From Anaerolineae bacterium (lineage in GTDB: Bacteria; Chloroflexota; Anaerolineae; Aggregatilineales; Phototrophicaceae), in assembly GCA_019912965.1 (NCBI GenBank), contig JAIOHM010000205.1, positions 1 to 64,000 on the forward strand: DNA of 64,000 bases, given 5' to 3'. Positions 53,701 to 61,618 of this stretch are shown here, piece after piece. The translations under genes and the position numbers were made by a program. Every line of letters starts with the position of its first letter. Position 1 is the first letter of the stretch. The notes beneath the pieces were generated by a model that saw only the letters and a program-made list of their open reading frames with translations, was not told the DNA's origin and did no database searches.

Positions 53701-55599
53701 GTTATCTGGCTGTGGCCGGGTGAATTGCCCTACCCCGCCTGGCGTAGTACGCTGGTGGTCGGCGTCAGCATTCCGCTGTCACTGTTGATGGCAATGGCGC
53801 TGATGCGTTGGCTGCCGCCTACAGTCAATCAGGCGTTAGCTCCGGCGGCGGAAAACTCTGACCTGCTGGGCTTCATCCTGCGGTTGTTCCCGGCCAGCCT
53901 GACGATCAATATCATGACGCTTTCCGGTTTCACCGTCGCCATTGGCCGCGTGGTCGATGACTCGATTGTGGTACTGGAAAATATCTTCCGCCAGATTCAG
54001 GAAGGTGGCGATAAGAAAACCGCCATCATCACCGGAACACGGGATGTATCGGTCGCTATCTTTGCGGCGACAGTTATCACGGTTGTGGTGTTCCTGCCGC
54101 TGGGCCTGACGGGCGGCATCATCAGCGAATTCTTCCTGCCGTTCGGTCTGGCGGTGACTTACGCGCTGCTGTCATCGTTCCTTGTGGCGATTACGGTTGT
54201 ACCCGTTATGGCGTATCTGTTCATCGGCACGGAAGAAGCTGTAGAAGAAGCTCATGAAGGTGCTCTGGAACGGCTGTATGTGCCGACCCTGAAATGGGCA
54301 TTGAGCGGCCCATTGAGCAAAGGGGCAGTCCTGCTACTGGCGTTCATCAGTTTCGTCATTGGTATGGCTTTGTTCGCCAGCCGCCCAACCACGTTCCTGC
54401 CCGGATTGGGTGAGCCGCAGATTTCGGTCAGCGTCAACCTGCCCGGCAGCACCAAGATCGTAGAAACCAACACGAAGGTGCTTGAACTGGAAAGCTGGGT
54501 ACGCGAAAACAATAGTGATGGTGACCTCGGCACCGTACAAACCACCATCGGCAGCGGGGGCGCCAGTCTGGAAAGTCTGATCGGTGCGGGCAGCGGTGTT
54601 TCCGAAAATATTGCGTCCATCACCATCGGCGTCGAGTCGCAGAACGAACTGGATAGTTGGGCCGGACGCATCCGTACCGAAGCCGAACGCATCTTTGGGG
54701 CAGATAATGTCACTGTCTCGGCGGCATCGCTCAGCGATCAAGGGTTCGGCGGCTTTGAGCTGGTACTTTCCGGGCCGGAAGCTGACCTGCAAACGGCAAA
54801 TCAGATGGTGATCGATACGCTCAACAGCATACCGGGCATCACCAATGCAACCAGCGATCTGGCAGCAGTGGGCGCAGGCAGCGAAGGTGCGCCACAGACT
54901 TACATCCGCATTGATGGACAGTCGGCGGTCAGCTTTGCGGCTGAGTTGGAAACTGAAAATACGCTGGGCGTAACGGCGCAGGCCATCGAAAAAATCAAGG
55001 CACTGCCTGATCTGCCGGATACCATCAGCATCAGTCAGGGTTTCAACAGCGATCTGCAAACCCAGGGCTTCCAAAGTTTGTTCACAGCAATGGGCATCGC
55101 TATCGTGATCGTGATCATCATTCTTATGGTTACCTTCGGCTCGGTCGTCCACTGGTTCGATATCATCCTGAGCATCATGGTTGCCCCGGTGGGCGCGGCG
55201 GTGTTCCTAACGATCACTGACCGGGTGCTGGGCATCTCCGCCATGATCGGTCTGCTAATGTTGATCGGCATTGTGGTGACGAACGCCGTGGTGCTGATCG
55301 ACCGGGTGCAGGCGAATTTGCGCGAACGCAAGATGAGCACCTACGACGCGCTGGTCGAAGCAGGCGGACGGCGTTTACGTCCAATCCTGATGACGGCGCT
55401 GGCTACGGTGTTTGCGCTGGTGCCGCTGGCAATCGGTCTGTCCAAAGGCGCGATCATTGCGGCAGAACTCGGCACGGTGGTGATCGGCGGGCTGGTGAGC
55501 AGCACATTGCTGACGCTAATCGTTGTGCCAGTCATGTATAGCCTGTTAGCGCCGCTGCACAAGCGGATTGCCGGGTTGTTCGGACGCAGCGGGCAGTAA
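50704..55599 (+). CDS. RND-family efflux permease with very large inserted domain
   Basis: A 1631-residue protein, about 600 longer than AcrB-type pumps; GAGGAG lies five bases before the ATG. Residue 14-36: first membrane helix. Residues 40-140: normal start of the porter domain (QELLPSIEFPQTVILTQVSG). Residues about 140-845: an insertion with at least four related units of the type LxPExxxYLxExDxxFLxxL followed by LSxDVLxxLP, with an acidic Pro-rich linker near 440-490. Porter sequence resumes at VTRTNGNNSLLVTIYKTDG. Helices then follow, with two extra ones (948-1005) before IPLSLL; GRVVDDSIVVLENIFRQ near 1082 has the proton-relay Asp pair. The C-terminal half (1176-1631) is ordinary. No adaptor or outer-membrane gene is adjacent. 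MarR regulator divergent. Confidence 0.85.
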   Translation: MKSFFTLLTRLSLRFRAVTLALMVVVSVLGLIAVTQLKQELLPSIEFPQTVILTQVSGMSSDQVLNVLTKRLETALEGVEQIVNTESTTTGAFGSVLIARNNFGENQVRLTNEIRQALDAVWLPLRRIEPPADANAQEFAQSLLADLTPEMLIYVESKDANFLFQLTPEVWASLSDDTVKGVLAYLAAQTEETVSDKGALRQLIDQEIVPQLETLDVVANIQVSGGQALPGEETVSVPVSESSTAESTSLLLQLSPDVWAIASAKAGYEGALDGAAVEALKANAVEAPAAPPTLPDSWIRDHFNDTSDLLEMKTLTQTVAAVFNNFYEDGQIVGALGQTDDLTAEDITQMLAIEPTLVQYFKAEHLAALSPEAFAALPTDFIAGLDGFTRDELAAAQLAQSITGQEAQPEPVDLPSAWRISPPQLISFSFDDLPLASFSIYSTGETVSEAATSTETTETEPVAEITATPEPAAEAAAVREIPEGPALPPFFRLLGTQFGIDADTADDLIDIQLPDDVAEQFGGSTLRAADLLNFIVLLSNPENLPPGTPSSPIPIDPNVIIGALGADVVAFLVENDPSFLPNLQPGTFDYFNDDVLALPQIAPPLADAWNTLAGRPQFTESPLNTAADVLALGDGKASSVLNAINATVPADFAGYEVRLFDSLSVGTMRYFALQETGFYGSLDADVLKKLSPTVLALLPDDVLDGLDETDADTLRAIADGTQESAAQELAALYSTDTPEADPDAPALNPEWATIGNFLGVELNTADDFFRFLQQPPADFINSLLDSPQGAAFAPGLLGNISAEAMSYLAENDANFLTDLRPEALQLLSADVLGTLPQDTQDRALSGGEAFKPTASVTRTNGNNSLLVTIYKTDGANTVEAFHRVEEALNEIDERDESIGTSVGFEQASFIQESIDGVAREGGLGGVFAIIIILIFLSAGVWARSGRRTTGLILFVLFLALLVAVIASGLGAAGGDVGLAFAQADVIVRILLILGAIFGLVIWLWPGELPYPAWRSTLVVGVSIPLSLLMAMALMRWLPPTVNQALAPAAENSDLLGFILRLFPASLTINIMTLSGFTVAIGRVVDDSIVVLENIFRQIQEGGDKKTAIITGTRDVSVAIFAATVITVVVFLPLGLTGGIISEFFLPFGLAVTYALLSSFLVAITVVPVMAYLFIGTEEAVEEAHEGALERLYVPTLKWALSGPLSKGAVLLLAFISFVIGMALFASRPTTFLPGLGEPQISVSVNLPGSTKIVETNTKVLELESWVRENNSDGDLGTVQTTIGSGGASLESLIGAGSGVSENIASITIGVESQNELDSWAGRIRTEAERIFGADNVTVSAASLSDQGFGGFELVLSGPEADLQTANQMVIDTLNSIPGITNATSDLAAVGAGSEGAPQTYIRIDGQSAVSFAAELETENTLGVTAQAIEKIKALPDLPDTISISQGFNSDLQTQGFQSLFTAMGIAIVIVIIILMVTFGSVVHWFDIILSIMVAPVGAAVFLTITDRVLGISAMIGLLMLIGIVVTNAVVLIDRVQANLRERKMSTYDALVEAGGRRLRPILMTALATVFALVPLAIGLSKGAIIAAELGTVVIGGLVSSTLLTLIVVPVMYSLLAPLHKRIAGLFGRSGQ

Positions 55600-55607
55600 A
55601 CAATAAA

Positions 55608-55636
55608 AAAGGCGGGTGTGATGCCCGCCTTCATTA
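55608..55636. terminator. Bidirectional terminator after the RND gene
   Basis: AAGGCGGG (55609-55616) and CCCGCCTT (55624-55631) with A-run before and T-rich sequence after. It separates the convergent RND and oxoamine synthase genes. Confidence 0.85.
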
Positions 55637-55688
55637 TTGTTGAATGTTTTGTTGGGGAGGGTCTAAGGCTCTCCCCATTTGATTCAGA

Positions 55689-56912
55689 TTACTTACCAGC
55701 AGCCGAGAGTTCCGGCTTAGTCGGAATCAGATCAAGCCGTTCGCCAACCGTTTTGAAGGCACGCAGCGCACGATCCAGATGTTCCTTGGTGTGGGTAGCG
55801 GTATAGCTGGTACGCAGCATACCCCCATTGGGCGGTGTAGCAGGCGGCACAACCGGGTTGGTGTAGACACCTTCTTCGATTAACGCAGCCCACGAAAGAG
55901 CCACACGGAAATCACCGCCCAGAATGACCGGGATGATCGGTGTATTGCTGGTGCCTGTATCGTAACCCAGATCGGAAAGCCCCTTCCGCATATACTCGGC
56001 GTTATCCCACAGGTTTTCGACGTGCTGGGGTTCGCTTTCGATGATGTCCAGCGCGGCCAATACGGCAGCAGCATTCGGCGCAGGCAGTGCTGCCGAGAAG
56101 ATCAATGAACGGGCTTTGTGCTGAATGTAGTAAATCACGTCAGCATCGCCCGCGATGAACCCGCCAATTGAGGCGAAACTCTTGCTGAACGTGCCCATAA
56201 TCAGATCAACATCGTCAGTCATACCGAAGTGAGCAGCAGTACCGTGACCATTACCCGTCACACCAATGCCATGCGCATCGTCTACCATAATACGCGCGCC
56301 GTATTTTTTGCAGACCTCGACAATCTCTTTTAGGGGAGCAATATCGCCGCCCATGCTGTATACACCATCGACGACTACCAGCTTCCCTGCGTCAGCGGGC
56401 AGCTTACTCAAAACACTTTCCAGGCTGTCGATGCTGTTGTGACGGAAGCGCTTCATCTCGCCCTGCGACATGGTGCAACCATCGACAATACTGGCATGGT
56501 CATCCTTGTCGATAATAACGTAATCGCCCTTCTGGACAATGGCGGAAATCGTCCCGACGTTGCTCTGATAGCCGGTTGAAAAGACAAGGGCTGCCTCTTT
56601 GCCAACAAACTTCGCCAACCGCTTTTCCAATTCCAGATGCAGTTCCAGCGTCCCGTTTAAAAAGCGTGAACCCGTTACGCTTGGGCCAAACTTATTGAGG
56701 GCATCAATGGCCGCCTGCCGAACACGTGGGTCAGTTGTCAAACCCAGATAATTATTAGAGCCAAGCATGACGACATCTTTGCCCTCGAAGGTGGCTGTTA
56801 CCCCTTCGGAGTGGCTCAGCGCGCGGAAATACGGGTATAGACCCGCTGATTTCGCCTCCTGTGCGCGCATTATCGACTCGTCATGATGAATTTTTTCGAA
56901 TAGATCAGCCAT
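55689..56912 (-). CDS. Alpha-oxoamine synthase (KBL/BioF/serine palmitoyltransferase family)
   Basis: A 407-residue PLP enzyme that condenses an amino acid with an acyl-CoA and releases CO2. GSNNYLGLTTDPRVRQA and TGSRFLNGTLELHLELEKRL open the fold, DHASIVDGC stacks His on the cofactor, MVDDAHGIGV holds the Asp, and GTFSKSFASIGGFIAGD contains the PLP Lys. From memory the N-terminal third is closest to bacterial serine palmitoyltransferases (GSNNYLGLTTDPRV..., SRFLNGTLDLH), more than to BioF. Glycine C-acetyltransferase remains possible. No biotin, threonine or lipid gene is next to it to decide. A GGGG-containing site precedes the ATG. Confidence 0.82.
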   Translation of the reverse strand: MADLFEKIHHDESIMRAQEAKSAGLYPYFRALSHSEGVTATFEGKDVVMLGSNNYLGLTTDPRVRQAAIDALNKFGPSVTGSRFLNGTLELHLELEKRLAKFVGKEAALVFSTGYQSNVGTISAIVQKGDYVIIDKDDHASIVDGCTMSQGEMKRFRHNSIDSLESVLSKLPADAGKLVVVDGVYSMGGDIAPLKEIVEVCKKYGARIMVDDAHGIGVTGNGHGTAAHFGMTDDVDLIMGTFSKSFASIGGFIAGDADVIYYIQHKARSLIFSAALPAPNAAAVLAALDIIESEPQHVENLWDNAEYMRKGLSDLGYDTGTSNTPIIPVILGGDFRVALSWAALIEEGVYTNPVVPPATPPNGGMLRTSYTATHTKEHLDRALRAFKTVGERLDLIPTKPELSAAGK

Positions 56913-57071
56913 ATGCTGGCCCCCTTTTTGCCTTACTGAACACGCAAGCTACTCCGTGTACTCAATCTAATAACACCAATAATAAAACCAAGATTTGATT
57001 TTCCCAAAGATTTCGGAACTTTAACAATGTTTTGAAAGTTTCGCAAACAGAGTTACCTCTGATGAGAGGGC

Positions 57072-57101
57072 TTGCACTTCAGGGCATCATCGCGTTACAA
57101 T
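57072..57101 (+). promoter_or_regulatory. Candidate promoter for the small membrane protein
   Basis: TTGCAC (57072-57077), 18 bases, TACAAT (57096-57101), about 40 bases upstream of the ATG at 57141. Confidence 0.5.
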
Positions 57102-57140
57102 TTCCGACGTTGAAAGAATCGACGTTTTTGGAGACAACGC

Positions 57141-57374
57141 ATGTCGTCACTGACTGTTCGCCGCCTGCTGGTTTGGGCGCTTTCCTTCGCACTTGGTTTT
57201 GTGGTCACATACTTGATTATCGTAGTTGGCTTCCCAATTGTGAAGCCGGAATCGGCTGGCATTACGCTGGAGCAGTACGGCTTCGGCTACTTCATCGTTA
57301 GCTATATTCCGATTGCGCTGATCTTCGTGGTGTGGCTGGACGCCTTCATGGGGACAGGCATTCTGCCAGACTAG
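57141..57374 (+). CDS. Small two-helix membrane protein, unknown function
   Basis: A 77-residue protein after GGAGA, start MSSLTVRRLLVWALSFALGF. Two membrane helices, VWALSFALGFVVTYLIIVVG and GYFIVSYIPIALIFVVWLDAF, are joined by PIVKPESAGITLEQYGF. It has its own promoter and a terminator, so it is probably a real single-gene unit. The N-terminal RR before the helix is consistent with an inside N-terminus. I do not recognise a family. Confidence 0.68.
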   Translation: MSSLTVRRLLVWALSFALGFVVTYLIIVVGFPIVKPESAGITLEQYGFGYFIVSYIPIALIFVVWLDAFMGTGILPD

Positions 57375-57395
57375 CCCCTGCACATACTGAATGAA

Positions 57396-57425
57396 GCCCG
57401 CTGGCCTGTTCCGGCGGGTTTTTGT
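57396..57425 (+). terminator. Rho-independent terminator
   Basis: CCCGCTGG and CCGGCGGG (57397-57404 and 57411-57418, one wobble) followed by TTTTTG. Between the small membrane protein and the convergent deacetylase gene. Confidence 0.8.
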
Positions 57426-57430
57426 TTCCT

Positions 57431-58225
57431 TCAGCCATTCAACAGAATATATTCCAAGCCTGACACACTCATATTCCCGGTGACGCGCTGGCGCGGCAGT
57501 TCAAGATGGTTATCGGTGGTGTGCAGCAGTCCCGGCTGCGTCGTCACGGCGCGCCACACCGGAAGCTGTTCCAAAACAGATAAAGTCGCATCATCATAAC
57601 GTCCTACCGGATAGGCAAACATATGGGATTTATGCCCGTTTAAGGCTGCCAAACTTTCCAGGCTACCCAATAATTCATATACGAGAAATTCATAGTCCCG
57701 GTCGCGCAAATCGGCGTGGGTTTTGGTATGGGATTCCATACTCATCCCGGCTGCGGCCATCGTCTGAATCTGCTCCCATGTCATGTAACCCTGCGCTTTT
57801 TCATCCGCTAGTCCGGTGATAATGAAAAATGTTCCGGTAAAACCGTATTCCTGCAAGGCGGGAAAGACGTGGATATAGTGGTCGATATAGCCATCGTCGA
57901 ATGTCAGGATAACGGGTTTTGGGGGTAACGGTATTCCACGCAGCAAGGCATTATCCAGATCATAGAGCGAGATGGTGGTATAGCCCTGTTCTTTCAAATA
58001 AGCCAAATGAGCACGGAACAGCGGAGGGGTAACTGTCAGACCGATGCGAATATCATCAGCTTGGGCGGGCAGTTCACTGACATAGTGGTACATCAAAATC
58101 GGCACACGAATCCGGCGGAGCGTTCCATCCCATTGGGGGGCAAGCGATTCTGACGATGGGGTTTGAGCATTCACCGACGAACCCAAAACAGTGACAAGAA
58201 TAAAAAGCGGCAAGAGATAGCGCAT
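57431..58225 (-). CDS. Secreted polysaccharide deacetylase (NodB domain)
   Basis: The ATG at 58225 is five bases after AGGA and gives 264 residues; an ATG six bases earlier overlaps that site. Signal peptide: MRYLLPLFILVTVLGSSVNAQ. The NodB domain carries VILTFDDGYIDHY with the catalytic and metal Asp, ESHTKTHADL with the two metal His, and FAYPVGRYDDATLSVL. An N-terminal IRVPILMYHYVSEL is the usual entry. Such enzymes remove acetyl groups from chitin-like or peptidoglycan chains outside the cell. It is divergent from the DDAH gene and is not part of an evident operon. Confidence 0.88.
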   Translation of the reverse strand: MRYLLPLFILVTVLGSSVNAQTPSSESLAPQWDGTLRRIRVPILMYHYVSELPAQADDIRIGLTVTPPLFRAHLAYLKEQGYTTISLYDLDNALLRGIPLPPKPVILTFDDGYIDHYIHVFPALQEYGFTGTFFIITGLADEKAQGYMTWEQIQTMAAAGMSMESHTKTHADLRDRDYEFLVYELLGSLESLAALNGHKSHMFAYPVGRYDDATLSVLEQLPVWRAVTTQPGLLHTTDNHLELPRQRVTGNMSVSGLEYILLNG

Positions 58226-58325
58226 TGTCATCCTGAAAACATTACATCCATAATCGCCAGCTTACCGCCCTATCGCCTGCCCCGTCAAGCCGATGTATCA
58301 TCATGCTTTGAGGAAAGGAAATGAC

Positions 58326-59105
58326 ATGACCCACAACACATTTACCCACGCCCTTGCTCGTTATCCGGCAACCAATATGGGCGATGGGCTAACTACCCAA
58401 ACGTTCGGCGCGCCGGATTGGAAACTGGCAATCCAACAGTATGAAAATTATCTTGATGCGCTGCGCGTTTGCGGTTTGAGCGTTACGGCACTCCCAGCGG
58501 ATTCCGCTTACCCGGATGGACATTTTGTGGAAGACGCGGCGGTGATTTATGGCGATCTGACCGTCATTACCCAGCCGGGTACAGCCATCCGCAGTACCGA
58601 AGTTGAATCAGTTGCGCGGGCATTGTCACATCGTCAACTGGTGTACATCACAGGTGAAGGTCATCTCGAAGGTGGGGATGTGTTGTTCTGTAGTGACCGG
58701 ATACTCATCGGTCTTTCGGAACGCACCAATTTGGAAGGCGCAAAACAGTTACGGGCAGCGCTGCAAAGTTATGATGTCAGTCTAAAAGTCGATTTTGTGC
58801 CAGTACATGGTGTGCTGCACCTTAAAACAGGCATCACTGAGCTTACGCCGGGGGTGCTGCTGCGTTCACCGCGCATGACCACCGATTACACCTTCGACTT
58901 TGCCGAAATGCATGTGCTGCCCATTGAGGAAGGGCATGGGGCAAATGTGCTGCCAATCAATGATGGGATATTGGTGATGAAGGGGTATCCGACGGTGCTT
59001 GATCTGGCGCAACGTCACTATACTCATATCCTCGAAATGCCGATGAGCGAGTTCCACAAAATGGATGGCAGCCTGACTTGCTTATCGCTGCGGTATACAG
59101 AGTAA
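58326..59105 (+). CDS. Dimethylargininase-like amidinotransferase-fold hydrolase (DDAH)
   Basis: The ATG at 58326 follows GAGGAAAGG and gives 259 residues. PDGHFVEDAAVIYGDLTVITQPG near residue 62 has the FVED motif, GHLEGGDVLFCSD the substrate loop, VLHLKTGITEL the catalytic His, and MDGSLTCLSLRY the nucleophilic Cys close to the C-terminus. DDAH enzymes hydrolyse N-methylated arginines to citrulline; relatives act on other guanidino compounds. The gene is monocistronic. A related role in arginine or creatinine metabolism cannot be excluded. Confidence 0.83.
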   Translation: MTHNTFTHALARYPATNMGDGLTTQTFGAPDWKLAIQQYENYLDALRVCGLSVTALPADSAYPDGHFVEDAAVIYGDLTVITQPGTAIRSTEVESVARALSHRQLVYITGEGHLEGGDVLFCSDRILIGLSERTNLEGAKQLRAALQSYDVSLKVDFVPVHGVLHLKTGITELTPGVLLRSPRMTTDYTFDFAEMHVLPIEEGHGANVLPINDGILVMKGYPTVLDLAQRHYTHILEMPMSEFHKMDGSLTCLSLRYTE

Positions 59106-59204
59106 GAATCTTTCATTGCTCAATCTGAATGGCAAATGAGATTATCCATCAAATCCTATCTCGTTTGTGCCGAATTTCACCATTCTGATAGTTTTTGAAA
59201 GTTT

Positions 59205-59224
59205 CCCGCCCCTATACTGGCGGG
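59205..59224 (+). promoter_or_regulatory. Inverted repeat around a -10 box before HMG-CoA reductase
   Basis: CCCGCC (59205-59210) and GGCGGG (59219-59224) flank CCTATACT. TATACT (59213-59218) is a good -10 with its start expected at or next to the ATG (59226), suggesting a leaderless mRNA and an operator over the promoter. The -35 is poor. Confidence 0.4.
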
Positions 59225-59225
59225 C

Positions 59226-60515
59226 ATGAGCAATCAAAAATCTTCCCGTATCTCCGGTTTTTATAGACGTTCGCTGGCGGAACGCGCTGCCGTTGTTGCC
59301 CAATGGGCCAATTTATCGACGCAGGAACAAGCTGTCCTGCTGGGCATGAATGGACTGAACGCCTCGCAAGCGGACAATATGATCGAAAACGCCATCGGCA
59401 TTTATGCGCTGCCATTGGGTGTTGCAACCAATTTCCTGATTAACGATCAAGATTATCTCGTCCCGATGGTGATTGAAGAACCATCGGTGGTGGCGGCGGT
59501 CAGCAACGCGGCGCGGTTATTCCGCGAAGGTGGTGGCTTCACCACATCCAGCGACGAACCGATCATGATTGGACAGATTCAGGTGCTTGATCTGCCCGAT
59601 ATTTATGTCGCGGCAGGCGCTATCCGCAGCAACAAAGACCGGCTGCTGGCAGAAGCCAATGAGATTGGCGGGAGCATCGTCAAACATGGCGGCGGCGCGC
59701 GTGATATTCAGGTGCGCCCGATTCTGGAAACGCCGATTGGCCCAATGCTGATCGTCCACCTGCTCTACGATACCCGCGACGCGATGGGTGCGAACGCCAT
59801 CAATACGGCAGTTGAGCATCTTGCACCGCGCATTGAAGAACTGACAGGCGGGCGAGTCAACTTGCGTATTTTGAGCAATCTGACCGACCAGCGCAAAGCC
59901 AGAGCCGAGGGCATGATTCCGGCGAAAGAACTGGCAAGCCAGAGCATCAGCGGGCAGGAAGCGGTGAAAGCGATTGTCGAGGCAGGCATCTTCGCAGAAG
60001 TTGACCCCTACCGCGCCACCACCCACAACAAAGGCATCATGAACGGAATCGACGCGGTGGTCATCGCCACAGGCAACGATTGGCGCGCGGTCGAATCCGG
60101 CGCACATGCCTATGCTGCCCGCGATGGACAATACCGCAGCCTGACAAAATGGTGGCAGGACGAAAACGGCAATCTGCGCGGCTCGATTGAACTGCCGCTG
60201 GCATTAGGTATCGTCGGTGGTGCAACGCGTGTGCATCCGGCGGCGGGTTTGGCACTAAAAATCCTCGGCATCCAATCCGCACGGCAGCTTTCGGAAATCG
60301 CGGCGGCGGTTGGCCTCGCACAAAATCTGGCAGCTATCCGCGCACTGGCAACCGAAGGCATCCAGAACGGGCATATGCGGATGCACGCACGGCAGTTGGC
60401 GGTAGCGGCGGGCGCATCCGGCGAACAGGTAGCACGTGTCGTGCAGACCATGATCGAAGAAGGCAGCATTCGTCTCGAACGGGCGAAGGCTTTGGTTCAA
60501 GAAATGACCTCATAA
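59226..60515 (+). CDS. mvaA: Hydroxymethylglutaryl-CoA reductase, class II
   Basis: A 429-residue enzyme of the class II (Pseudomonas mevalonii) type. MIENAIGIYALPLGVATNF is the substrate-entry segment, VIEEPSVVAAVSNAAR has the catalytic Glu, THNKGIMNGIDAVVIATGND has the catalytic Lys and Asp, and MRMHARQLAVAAGA the C-terminal His. Class II enzymes can run either way; with HMG-CoA synthase directly downstream the direction is more likely synthesis of mevalonate for isoprenoids. No membrane helix. Twelve bases separate it from the synthase gene. Confidence 0.9.
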   Translation: MSNQKSSRISGFYRRSLAERAAVVAQWANLSTQEQAVLLGMNGLNASQADNMIENAIGIYALPLGVATNFLINDQDYLVPMVIEEPSVVAAVSNAARLFREGGGFTTSSDEPIMIGQIQVLDLPDIYVAAGAIRSNKDRLLAEANEIGGSIVKHGGGARDIQVRPILETPIGPMLIVHLLYDTRDAMGANAINTAVEHLAPRIEELTGGRVNLRILSNLTDQRKARAEGMIPAKELASQSISGQEAVKAIVEAGIFAEVDPYRATTHNKGIMNGIDAVVIATGNDWRAVESGAHAYAARDGQYRSLTKWWQDENGNLRGSIELPLALGIVGGATRVHPAAGLALKILGIQSARQLSEIAAAVGLAQNLAAIRALATEGIQNGHMRMHARQLAVAAGASGEQVARVVQTMIEEGSIRLERAKALVQEMTS

Positions 60516-60527
60516 AGGAATAAACGA

Positions 60528-61613
60528 ATGGCATTGAATGGAACACATCCCAGTCAATCGAATTTTCTCATGAATCCTGACCGCCAAGTTGGTATCGTCG
60601 GTTATGGTGCATATGTCCCGCGATATCGTCTGCCGGGAGCAGAAGTTGCCCGCGTGTGGACGAACGGTTTAGGCGGCAGTCCGATCATTGAAAAGGCGGT
60701 CGCAGGGTTGGACGAAGACGTGACAACCATGTCGATTGAGGCGGCGCGTAACGCGATTGCCCGCGCCAATATTGATCCCCAACTCATCCGCGCGGTGTGG
60801 GTGGGCAGTGAAAGCCATCCCTACGCGGTCAAGCCAACCAGCACCATCGTCGCGGAAAGCATCGGTGCGTCGGCTAATATTCAGGCAGCCGATTGGGAAT
60901 TCGCCTGCAAAGCCGGAACGGAAGCGGTACAGGCTTCTATTGGTATGGTGGGCAGCGGCATGGTGGCTTATACCTTGAGCATCGGTATGGATACCGCGCA
61001 GGGACGCCCCGGTGATGCACTGGAATACACGGCGGCATCCGGCGGCGCGGCCTTTTTGATCGGCGCAGCGGCAGAATCGTGCGCGGTATATCAAGGCAGC
61101 TACAGTTACGTCACCGATACGCCGGATTTCTGGCGGCGTTCCGGCGAAACCTATCCGAGTCATGGCGACCGATTCACGGGCGAACCCGCCTATTTCAGCC
61201 ATGTGACATCAGCGGCGCAGGCACTCATGGATATGATGGGCACGAAGGCTAGTGATTACACGTATGCGGTTTTCCACCAGCCAAACGTCAAATTCCCCAG
61301 CCGCGCGGGAGAAATGTTGGGCTTTACTGAGGAACAAATCAAACACGGTCTACTGGCAGGGGTAGTTGGGAATGTGTATTCCGGCTCCTGTATGCTCGGC
61401 CTGACGGCGATATTGGATGTTGCAAAACCCGGCGACCGGATTTTGATGGTCAGCTATGGCAGCGGTGCGGGTTCGGATGCTTTCGACATCCGCGTAACGG
61501 AAAATATTGAAGCAGCACGCAACCGTGCCCCCAGCACCCGCGATTACATCAACCGCCGTACCCAGATTGATTATGCAACTTACTGCCGCTTCCGCGGCAA
61601 GCTAAAGGAATAA
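60528..61613 (+). CDS. Hydroxymethylglutaryl-CoA synthase (archaeal type)
   Basis: A 361-residue enzyme after AAAGGA; a second possible start is Met15. [20 protein letters not shown] opens the fold; [17 protein letters not shown] carries the general-base Glu near 64-71; [18 protein letters not shown] carries the nucleophile Cys127; [19 protein letters not shown] the catalytic His. These are all present, so it should be active in joining acetyl-CoA and acetoacetyl-CoA. In archaea this protein forms a complex with thiolase and a DUF35 protein, and both kinds of gene follow here. Confidence 0.9.
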   Translation: MALNGTHPSQSNFLMNPDRQVGIVGYGAYVPRYRLPGAEVARVWTNGLGGSPIIEKAVAGLDEDVTTMSIEAARNAIARANIDPQLIRAVWVGSESHPYAVKPTSTIVAESIGASANIQAADWEFACKAGTEAVQASIGMVGSGMVAYTLSIGMDTAQGRPGDALEYTAASGGAAFLIGAAAESCAVYQGSYSYVTDTPDFWRRSGETYPSHGDRFTGEPAYFSHVTSAAQALMDMMGTKASDYTYAVFHQPNVKFPSRAGEMLGFTEEQIKHGLLAGVVGNVYSGSCMLGLTAILDVAKPGDRILMVSYGSGAGSDAFDIRVTENIEAARNRAPSTRDYINRRTQIDYATYCRFRGKLKE

Positions 61614-61618
61614 CACCC

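Noticed and set aside
54334-55152. A 272-codon open frame opposite the RND permease
   Set aside because: Lies entirely inside a well-supported coding region and has no domain of its own.
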